Below are positions 6,190 through 12,289 of a DNA stretch of 12,289 nt, piece by piece (position 1 is the first letter of the stretch; each line of letters begins with the position of its first letter). Origin of the DNA: Pelagihabitans sp037969055 (GTDB lineage Bacteria; Bacteroidota; Bacteroidia; Flavobacteriales; Flavobacteriaceae); the NCBI GenBank assembly GCA_037969055.1, contig JBBKWR010000408.1:1-12289 (forward strand). Direction: 5' to 3'. The position numbers were made by a program, and so were the translations under genes. Under the pieces are notes generated by a model. The model had not been told where the DNA came from. It saw nothing but the letters and a program-made list of their open reading frames with translations, and did not search any database.

Positions 6190-9100
6190 ATGATTCACTT
6201 TTTCGGGGATGCACTCAGCAAGGTTTTTGCCGTCCAAACGGGCCACGAACTTGCACAGGTAGATAATGACAAACTCACTTGGTTGTTTGGCAACCAACCC
6301 AAAATACATACGGCGTCCATCGACGCCTTTTTTGTTGGCCCAAGGGCCGCTATGGTTACCCCATGGAGTACCAATGCCACGGAAATAACCCAAAACATGG
6401 GTGTGAAGGGTATAGTACGAATCGAGGAATTTGCAGCGGTATCCAAAGATTTTACTGGGTTTGACCCTATGCTCTCCCAAAAATTCAATGGCCTAGACCA
6501 GCAAATTTTTACGATCGATGTTGTACCGGAAGCTATTCTTGAGATCAGTGATATTGCGGCCTACAACCAAAAGCAAGGCCTTGCATTGAACGAAGAAGAA
6601 GTAGATTACCTAAATCAATTATCACATAAAATAGGTAGAAAATTGACGGATTCCGAGGTGTTTGGTTTCAGCCAGGTCAATTCGGAGCATTGCCGGCATA
6701 AGATCTTCAATGGGACCTTTGTGATCGATGGGCAAGAAATGCCCAGCTCGCTCTTCAAATTGATCAAGAAAACATCACAAGCACATCCGAACGGAATTGT
6801 TTCGGCTTATAAAGACAACGTGGCCTTTATAAAAGGTCCCAAAGCAGTTCAATTCGCCCCCAAAAGTGCTGATAAGCCCGATTTTTACACCGAAAAGAGT
6901 TTTGATTCCGTGATTTCCTTAAAAGCGGAGACACACAATTTTCCAACTACCGTGGAGCCCTTTAATGGTGCCGCCACGGGCTCAGGTGGAGAGATCAGAG
7001 ATCGACTGGCTGGCGGCAAAGGTTCTTTGCCCTTGGCGGGAACGGCAGTGTACATGACCGCATATTCTAGATTGGAGAAGAACAGGCCATGGGAAAAAGG
7101 GATGCCAGCAAGAGAATGGTTGTACCAAACGCCAATGGATATCCTGATCAAAGCGTCGAATGGTGCCTCTGATTTTGGCAACAAATTTGGACAACCTTTG
7201 ATCGCTGGGTCTGTATTGACCTTTGAACATAATGAAAATTCGAACGATTCAGGCACCCCTTCACGAAGATTGGGTTACGATAAAGTGATCATGCAAGCGG
7301 GTGGAATCGGCTATGGTAAAGCCGACCAGGCGTTGAAAGAAACGCCCCATAAAGGCGATAAAATCGTAATCCTTGGTGGGGACAACTACCGCATCGGTAT
7401 GGGCGGTGCTGCGGTTTCAAGTGCCGATACTGGAGAATTCAGTAATGCCATCGAATTGAACGCCGTGCAACGGTCTAACCCAGAAATGCAAAAACGGGCC
7501 GCGAATGCCATTCGTGGGATGGTCGAAAGTGATCATAATCCAATCGTTTCCATCCATGACCATGGTGCAGGCGGTCACCTTAATTGCCTATCCGAATTGG
7601 TGGAGGCCACAGGAGGCAAAATTGACTTGGATAAATTACCTATCGGAGACCCTACCCTTTCTGCCAAGGAAATCATTGGCAATGAATCGCAAGAACGTAT
7701 GGGATTGGTAATCGGTCAAAAAGATATTTCGTTACTACGACGCATCGCGGACCGGGAGCGTTCCCCCATGTACGAAGTTGGAGACGTGCGGGACGACCAT
7801 AGGTTTACTTTCCAATCGAGCAGCAAAGGAGACAAACCTATGGATATGGATTTGGCAGACATGTTTGGTAGTGCCCCCAAGACCGTGATGGAAGATAGTA
7901 CCATCCATAGAAATTATGGAAGTCTTGAATATTCCCTGGAACATTTTCACGATTATTTGGAACAGGTGCTGCAACTGGAAGCCGTGGCCTGTAAAGACTG
8001 GCTCACCAACAAGGTGGACCGCTGTGTCGGGGGTAAGGTCGCAAAACAGCAATGTGCAGGACCCTTGCAATTACCGTTAAACAACTGCGGGGTCATGGCG
8101 TTCGATTTTAAAGGCAAAGATGGTATTGCCACCAGTGTAGGCCACTCCCCTATCTCAGGTTTGATCGATCCAGCCGCGGGAAGTAAAAACAGTATAGCTG
8201 AAGCCCTTACCAATATCATATGGGCCCCTTTGAAAGATGGATTGGCGTCCGTTTCATTGTCCGCCAACTGGATGTGGCCCTGCAAGAATGAAGGGGAAGA
8301 TGCAAGATTATATACCGCGGTGCAAGCGGTTTCTGATTTTTCCATTGCGCTGGGCATTAATGTACCCACAGGAAAAGACTCCCTTTCCATGAAGCAAAAA
8401 TACAAGGATGGAGAGGTGATCGCACCAGGCACGGTCATTATTTCTGCAGCTGGGCATTGTGATGATATTACCAAAATCGTGGAGCCCGTTTTACAGAAAA
8501 AGGGGGGGGATATTTTTTATATCAACCTTTCCAAAGACCAACATAAATTGGGGGGTTCTTCATTCTCACAAGTGCTCAATACTATCGGAAATGAAGCACC
8601 ATCAGTCAATGATGCAGCCTATATTAAAATGGTATTTAATTCAATTCAAACTTTAATAAAGGAAGGTCATATTATTGCAGGTCACGATGTTGCGTCTGGC
8701 GGACTGATTACAACACTGTTGGAAATGTGCTTTGCGGATAACGATCTAGGAGCGGAGCTTGATCTCTCCGGACTCGGGGAATCTGACAGTATCAAATTAT
8801 TATTTTCAGAGAACGTGGGCATCGTTTTCCAGGCCAAAGATAACAGCGTTGAAAAGATATTGATGGAGCGTGGCGTCGATGTCAAAAAGATTGGTAAAGT
8901 GGTTTCCAAAAGTACCCTGACCCTCAAAAATGGAGGAATGGAATTGGGGCTGAACGTGACATCGCTGCGGGATATTTGGTTCAAGACTTCCTACCTTTTG
9001 GATAGGAAACAAACCGCCAATGATCTGGCATTGGACCGAATGAAGCATTATAAGGAACAACCATTGCAGTATTCGTTTCCCGATCATTTTACAGGGATCT

Positions 9101-9873
9101 TACCAAAACAAGGCCAGTTCCGGCCAAAAGCCGCAATATTACGGGAGAAAGGTAGCAATTCTGAGCGGGAAATGGCCAATGCGATGTACCTCGCAGGTTT
9201 TGACGTCAAGGATGTTCATATGACCGACTTGATTACCGGCCGTGAAACTTTGGAAGATATTAAGTTTATTGGCGCAGTAGGGGGATTCTCGAACTCAGAC
9301 GTTCTGGGTAGTGCCAAAGGCTGGGCTGGCGCTTTTAAATACAACGAGAAAGCCAATATCGCCCTACAAAAGTTCTTTGCCAGACCAGATACACTTTCGG
9401 TGGGCATATGTAATGGCTGTCAGTTGTTCATGGAATTGGATCTTATCAATCCAGACCATAAAACGCACGGAAAACTCACCTACAATGATTCCCATAAGCA
9501 CGAGAGCAACTTTACTTCGGTGAAAATCCAAGAGAATAATTCTGTGATGCTTTCTAGTTTGGCTGGCTGTACTTTAGGCGTGTGGATCTCGCATGGAGAA
9601 GGAAAGTTTAGCTTGCCCCATCCTGAAGATAATTACGAAATCGTTGCCAAATATGGGTACAGGTCCTATCCAGCCAATCCCAATGGAAGTGACTATAACA
9701 CCGCCATGCTTTGCGATAAAGCAGGGCGTCATTTGGTCACCATGCCCCATATCGAGCGCTCAACCTTCCCCTGGAACTGGGCATATTACCCTGCCGAGCG
9801 AAAAGATGCGGTTTCACCATGGCTTGAGGCATTCGTGAATGCAAGAAAATGGATAGACCAACACAAACGCTGA
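6190..9873 (+). CDS. purL: Phosphoribosylformylglycinamidine synthase, large single-chain form (FGAM synthase, 1227 aa)
   Basis: Catalyses the fourth step of de novo purine synthesis: FGAR + glutamine + ATP to FGAM. This is the fused form found in Gram-negatives and eukaryotes, not split purS/purL/purQ; E. coli PurL is 1295 residues. Order of parts: PurS-like N-terminal domain (about 1-115); linker carrying SEHCRHKIFNGTF with His167 in the place of the catalytic histidine; first PurM-like half with the nucleotide loop GAATGSGGEIRD (260-271) and VETHN-type segment KAETHNFPT; second PurM-like half (about 620-950) including KLSANWM-type SLSANWMWP and GKDSLSMK; and a class I glutamine amidotransferase domain from about 977. 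The amidotransferase triad is intact: Cys1074 in GICNGCQ, His1187 and Glu1189 in MPHIER. No other purine gene is adjacent. The coding sequence contains an unusual run of eight G (8502-8509) after five A, read through in frame as KKGGD. Confidence 0.97.
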   Translation: MIHFFGDALSKVFAVQTGHELAQVDNDKLTWLFGNQPKIHTASIDAFFVGPRAAMVTPWSTNATEITQNMGVKGIVRIEEFAAVSKDFTGFDPMLSQKFNGLDQQIFTIDVVPEAILEISDIAAYNQKQGLALNEEEVDYLNQLSHKIGRKLTDSEVFGFSQVNSEHCRHKIFNGTFVIDGQEMPSSLFKLIKKTSQAHPNGIVSAYKDNVAFIKGPKAVQFAPKSADKPDFYTEKSFDSVISLKAETHNFPTTVEPFNGAATGSGGEIRDRLAGGKGSLPLAGTAVYMTAYSRLEKNRPWEKGMPAREWLYQTPMDILIKASNGASDFGNKFGQPLIAGSVLTFEHNENSNDSGTPSRRLGYDKVIMQAGGIGYGKADQALKETPHKGDKIVILGGDNYRIGMGGAAVSSADTGEFSNAIELNAVQRSNPEMQKRAANAIRGMVESDHNPIVSIHDHGAGGHLNCLSELVEATGGKIDLDKLPIGDPTLSAKEIIGNESQERMGLVIGQKDISLLRRIADRERSPMYEVGDVRDDHRFTFQSSSKGDKPMDMDLADMFGSAPKTVMEDSTIHRNYGSLEYSLEHFHDYLEQVLQLEAVACKDWLTNKVDRCVGGKVAKQQCAGPLQLPLNNCGVMAFDFKGKDGIATSVGHSPISGLIDPAAGSKNSIAEALTNIIWAPLKDGLASVSLSANWMWPCKNEGEDARLYTAVQAVSDFSIALGINVPTGKDSLSMKQKYKDGEVIAPGTVIISAAGHCDDITKIVEPVLQKKGGDIFYINLSKDQHKLGGSSFSQVLNTIGNEAPSVNDAAYIKMVFNSIQTLIKEGHIIAGHDVASGGLITTLLEMCFADNDLGAELDLSGLGESDSIKLLFSENVGIVFQAKDNSVEKILMERGVDVKKIGKVVSKSTLTLKNGGMELGLNVTSLRDIWFKTSYLLDRKQTANDLALDRMKHYKEQPLQYSFPDHFTGILPKQGQFRPKAAILREKGSNSEREMANAMYLAGFDVKDVHMTDLITGRETLEDIKFIGAVGGFSNSDVLGSAKGWAGAFKYNEKANIALQKFFARPDTLSVGICNGCQLFMELDLINPDHKTHGKLTYNDSHKHESNFTSVKIQENNSVMLSSLAGCTLGVWISHGEGKFSLPHPEDNYEIVAKYGYRSYPANPNGSDYNTAMLCDKAGRHLVTMPHIERSTFPWNWAYYPAERKDAVSPWLEAFVNARKWIDQHKR

Positions 9874-9875
9874 AT

Positions 9876-9883
9876 TACTTTTG
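9876..9883 (+). promoter_or_regulatory. Possible -7 promoter box for the pyrophosphatase gene
   Basis: TACTTTTG fits TAnnTTTG and sits two bases after the purL stop, 46 bases before the pyrophosphatase ATG, giving a leader of about 40 bases. No -33 element is clear, since the expected site lies within the end of purL. Read-through from purL is an alternative, because no terminator is seen between the two genes. Confidence 0.35.
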
Positions 9884-9929
9884 TAAAAATATAGTGTTAA
9901 ACGGAAGTTGTACTTAATCTCTTTAAACC

Positions 9930-10622
9930 ATGAACAGATTCAATAACTTAATCATTAGCTTTTCAATATCATTAATTTTCATCTCATGTGGCAGTTCCAA
10001 ATCGTATATAAAAGATAACAAGAATTACGGTTCTTCAGGAATTGATCAGAGTAAGACAAATTTATTGACAGATATTATACCTCTATATGAAGATGGGGAC
10101 GTAAATGCAGTTATTGAAATTCCTACAGGGACCTTGGAGAAATGGGAACTAAATAAATTAAGTGGTCAAGTTGAATGGGAATTGGTTAATAACGTACCAA
10201 GAATTGTAAATTATTTAGGTTATCCGGGCAACTATGGAATGATTCCAAGGACATTGCTTTCAAAAGAACATGGAGGGGATGGCGATCCCCTTGACATTAT
10301 TGTTCTAGGCCCCCCGGTGGAAAGGGGCAGTCTTTTAAAGTGCAAGATTATAGGTGTTCTTTATCTAATCGATAGAGGCGAGCAGGATCACAAGTTGGTT
10401 GCGGTTTCTACTAATTCACCGTTATATGACGTGAATAGTATGCATGATTTAAACAAGAGTTACATTGGAATATCTGAAATTCTACAGCTGTGGTTTACCA
10501 ATTATAAAGGTCCGGGAAAAATGGAGTCGCAAGGATATGGGGATAAAAAAAATGCCGATGATATTCTCAAAGCTGCGCTAAACGAATACCACATAAGTAA
10601 TACTACCCACAACAAAAAATAA
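9930..10622 (+). CDS. ppa: Family I inorganic pyrophosphatase with lipoprotein-type signal peptide (230 aa)
   Basis: Hydrolyses pyrophosphate to two phosphates using divalent metal ions. Compared with E. coli Ppa (about 175 residues), the catalytic core occupies residues 58-220 and all the usual active-site residues can be matched: Glu63, Lys71, Glu73, Arg91, Tyr98, Tyr102, the metal-binding Asp117/Asp119/Asp122 in GDGDPLD, Asp148, Asp153 and Lys155 in DRGEQDHKL, and Tyr192-Lys193. The difference is a ~55-residue N-terminal extension. It starts MNRFNNLIISFSISLIFISCGSS: a short basic head, a hydrophobic core and Cys20 followed by G-S-S, as in Bacteroidota lipoproteins, though the -3 residue is Phe rather than Leu. 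This predicts an exported, membrane-anchored enzyme outside the cytoplasm, an inference. I recall similar leader-bearing pyrophosphatases in Bacteroidota. GC is about 37% (hand count 9961-10620), lower than purL. It lies 56 bases after purL. Confidence 0.92.
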   Translation: MNRFNNLIISFSISLIFISCGSSKSYIKDNKNYGSSGIDQSKTNLLTDIIPLYEDGDVNAVIEIPTGTLEKWELNKLSGQVEWELVNNVPRIVNYLGYPGNYGMIPRTLLSKEHGGDGDPLDIIVLGPPVERGSLLKCKIIGVLYLIDRGEQDHKLVAVSTNSPLYDVNSMHDLNKSYIGISEILQLWFTNYKGPGKMESQGYGDKKNADDILKAALNEYHISNTTHNKK

Positions 10623-10654
10623 ACGCTATTAAAACAGGTGATTATTAAAACCGT

Positions 10655-10711
10655 TTGGTATCAAATTCAACTTAGCAAATACCAAGCTGGAATACCCTTG
10701 CTATTTGCTGA
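10655..10711 (+). other. Overlapping inverted repeats between pyrophosphatase and acyl-CoA synthetase genes
   Basis: The main structure pairs TTAGCAAATA (10672-10681) with TATTTGCTGA (10702-10711), counting one G-T pair. It continues, after a single C/C mismatch, with CAAG (10683-10686) and CTTG (10697-10700) around a 10-base loop. A second possible stem pairs TTGGTAT (10655-10661) with ATACCAA (10679-10685), which overlaps the left arm of the first, so the two would exclude each other. No T-tract follows, so this is not a standard intrinsic terminator. It could be an mRNA 3'-end structure, an operator, or a leader element if transcription of the next gene starts upstream. Confidence 0.45.
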
Positions 10712-10771
10712 TGCCTGACATATCCTCAACCAATAAAGGGGCATTTTATCAAACTCATTTTAAAATACCAT

Positions 10772-10788
10772 ATACTTTGCCTATTTTG
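10772..10788 (+). promoter_or_regulatory. Weak candidate promoter for the acyl-CoA synthetase gene
   Basis: Two near matches to TAnnTTTG occur in tandem, ATACTTTG (10772-10779) and CTATTTTG (10781-10788), ending 23 bases before the ATG at 10812. Neither has TA in the exact register, and no -33 TTTG is clear. Position and the TTTGC ending are the only support. Confidence 0.25.
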
Positions 10789-10811
10789 CAATAACCTTAT
10801 AGAACCCTGGT

Positions 10812-12289
10812 ATGCAAAGTATCACCCGCCTTTTTGATTTTCCCCATTACCAATTGGAAAAGTACAATTTAAAAGAGTCACTCGTGACCAAATACGATGG
10901 CAAGTGGGTGGCGACTTCCACCCAGGAATATATTGAAAAAGCCAATACCATCAGCCGTGCCTTATTGCGATTGGGGGTAAAGCCCAATGACAAAATTGCA
11001 TTGATTTCAATGACCAACCGTACCGAATGGAACATCATGGACATCGGAATTCTCCAACTGGGGGCCCAAAACGTTCCTATTTACCCTACAATTTCCCAGG
11101 AAGATTATGCCTATGTACTCAACCATTCCGAATCGATATATTGCTTTGTGTCCTGTCAGGAAGTCTATGAAAAAGTGAAGGCAGTACAAAGTCAGGTCCC
11201 CACCCTCAAAGAAATCTATTCTTTCGATAGTCTCTCGGACTGCAAAAATTGGATCGAAGTTTTGGAAATGGGTGCGGACAAGTCAAATCAAGAAGCGGTA
11301 GAAAAACTAAAAGCGGCAGTAAAACCAGAGCAATTGGCTACCTTGATCTATACGTCAGGCACCACCGGACAACCAAAAGGGGTGATGTTATCCCATAATA
11401 ATGTCGTGAGCAATGTGTTGGAAAGTGCCAAAAGATTGGCTATCGATTACGGCCAATCGAAGTGTTTGAGTTTCTTGCCGGTATGCCATATTTATGAAAG
11501 AATGATGATCTATCTCTATCAATATGCGGGCGTAACCGTATATTTTGCTGAATCAATGGAAAAGATAAGTGACAACTTAAAAGAAACCAAACCCAACGTA
11601 ATGACCGCAGTTCCACGCCTTTTAGAGAAAGTGTACGACAAGATCATCACAAAAGGCTCCGAACTAAGCGGCATCAAAAAGAAATTATTTTTTTGGGCCG
11701 TCAATGTAGGTCTGAAATATGAACCTTACGGTGAAAATGGTTGGTGGTATGAGCAAAAACTGGCCCTCGCACGTAAGCTGATTTTCAGCAAATGGAAGGA
11801 GGGCCTTGGCGGTAATCTAAGCCTGATATCCTCTGGAAGTGCCGCCCTACAACCGCGATTGGCACGTATATTCAATGCGGCCGAAATGGGCGTGATGGAG
11901 GGATACGGACTTACCGAAACCTCTCCCGTACTTTCGGTCAACGACATGCGAAATGGGGGTTTCAGGATTGGTACTGTAGGCAAGTTACTAGATCGCACGG
12001 AAATCAAAATTGCAGATGACGGCGAGATTTGCGCCAAAGGGCCCCAGGTGATGATGGGATATTATAAAGACCCTGAAAAAACTGCCGAGGTGATGATTGA
12101 TGGTTATTTTCACACTGGTGATATTGGCGAATTGGATGCAGATGGATTCTTGAAGATCACCGATCGAAAAAAGGAAATGTTCAAGACCTCAGGCGGTAAA
12201 TACGTGGCGCCCCAATTAATTGAAAATCGGTTCAAACAATCGCGTTTTATAGAACAGATCATGGTGGTGGGCGAAGGTGAAAAAATGCC
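10812..12289 (+). CDS. Long-chain acyl-CoA synthetase (AMP-forming), N-terminal 492 residues, partial at window end
   Basis: Activates fatty acids in two steps (acyl-AMP plus PPi, then acyl-CoA) for beta-oxidation or lipid synthesis. It belongs to the ANL adenylate-forming superfamily. From the ATG at 10812 the frame stays open to the window edge. Motifs in order are the phosphate-binding loop YTSGTTGQPKG at residues 180-190, the adenine-binding motif GYGLTET at 364-370, HTGD at 434-437 with the ATP-ribose-binding Asp437, and the hinge region ITDRKKEMFKTSGGKYV with Asp451 and Arg452. These order and spacings fit the FadD/ACSL branch. The segment between the phosphate loop and GYGLTET contains the GWWYEQKLALARKLIFSKWKEGLGG insertion-like helices common in bacterial ACSL enzymes. 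The small C-terminal domain with the catalytic lysine is mostly cut off; families of this type are usually about 590 residues. It follows the pyrophosphatase gene on the same strand after 189 bases. Confidence 0.93.
   Translation, partial: MQSITRLFDFPHYQLEKYNLKESLVTKYDGKWVATSTQEYIEKANTISRALLRLGVKPNDKIALISMTNRTEWNIMDIGILQLGAQNVPIYPTISQEDYAYVLNHSESIYCFVSCQEVYEKVKAVQSQVPTLKEIYSFDSLSDCKNWIEVLEMGADKSNQEAVEKLKAAVKPEQLATLIYTSGTTGQPKGVMLSHNNVVSNVLESAKRLAIDYGQSKCLSFLPVCHIYERMMIYLYQYAGVTVYFAESMEKISDNLKETKPNVMTAVPRLLEKVYDKIITKGSELSGIKKKLFFWAVNVGLKYEPYGENGWWYEQKLALARKLIFSKWKEGLGGNLSLISSGSAALQPRLARIFNAAEMGVMEGYGLTETSPVLSVNDMRNGGFRIGTVGKLLDRTEIKIADDGEICAKGPQVMMGYYKDPEKTAEVMIDGYFHTGDIGELDADGFLKITDRKKEMFKTSGGKYVAPQLIENRFKQSRFIEQIMVVGEGEKM

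Noticed and set aside
7953..8474. Long open frame (173 codons) antisense to purL
   Set aside because: It lies wholly inside a confidently identified purL. Its predicted protein shows no recognisable domain or coherent composition, so it is a shadow of purL codon usage.
1..12289. tRNA/rRNA genes, CRISPR arrays, transposons, phage or defence genes
   Set aside because: None were found by reading both strands. There are no regularly spaced repeats, no transposase or integrase frames and no tRNA-like cloverleaf or CCA end in the spacers.

Overview
The window looks like a chromosomal, mostly housekeeping segment of a marine-type Flavobacteriaceae bacterium (Bacteroidota; something like Maribacter, Zobellia or Muricauda, genus not resolved). 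The reasons are: moderate GC (low-to-mid 40s in purL, lower in other genes); no Shine-Dalgarno sequences but A-rich leaders; several matches to the Bacteroidota -7 promoter box TAnnTTTG; signal peptides of Bacteroidota style (an ...FYA|Q cleavage site, short lipoprotein leaders ending in SC); and the gene families themselves. No tRNA, rRNA, CRISPR, IS element or phage gene is visible. The longest stretch without a gene is 189 bases (10623-10811), so there is no large empty region.

Layout. (1) 1-1943: the 3' end of a phosphohexomutase gene, overlapping by one base (TAATG) a complete MsbA-type ABC exporter with fused membrane and ATPase domains. (2) 2077-3625: a compact ECF sigma factor operon of three genes: the sigma factor (TTG start), a single-pass membrane protein that is a probable anti-sigma factor of unrecognised family, and a small secreted helical 'sensor'-type protein whose start codon lies inside the preceding gene. 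(3) 3656-4684, minus strand: a lipoprotein built of BNR/YCF48-like repeats, convergent with the sigma operon and divergent from the next gene. (4) 4840-6051: an RsmB/NOP-family rRNA m5C methyltransferase. (5) 6190-9873: full-length purL (FGAM synthase, large single-chain form). (6) 9930-10622: a family I inorganic pyrophosphatase carrying a lipoprotein-type signal peptide. (7) 10812 to the window end: a long-chain acyl-CoA synthetase cut off by the window edge.

How the genes relate. The first pair joins sugar-phosphate supply to an envelope lipid/glycolipid exporter. The sigma trio is best read as an envelope-stress signalling unit: periplasmic protein, then transmembrane regulator, then sigma factor. 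The remaining genes are individually transcribed or loosely grouped. The acyl-CoA synthetase produces PPi, but the neighbouring pyrophosphatase appears to be exported, so it should not be assumed to serve that reaction.

I see no clearly new defence or biosynthetic system. The points most worth a second look are the sigma/membrane/periplasmic trio with a duplicated FxxPxxYF motif, the exported pyrophosphatase, the overlapping divergent promoters at 4784-4821 and the hairpin-forming leader before the acyl-CoA synthetase.
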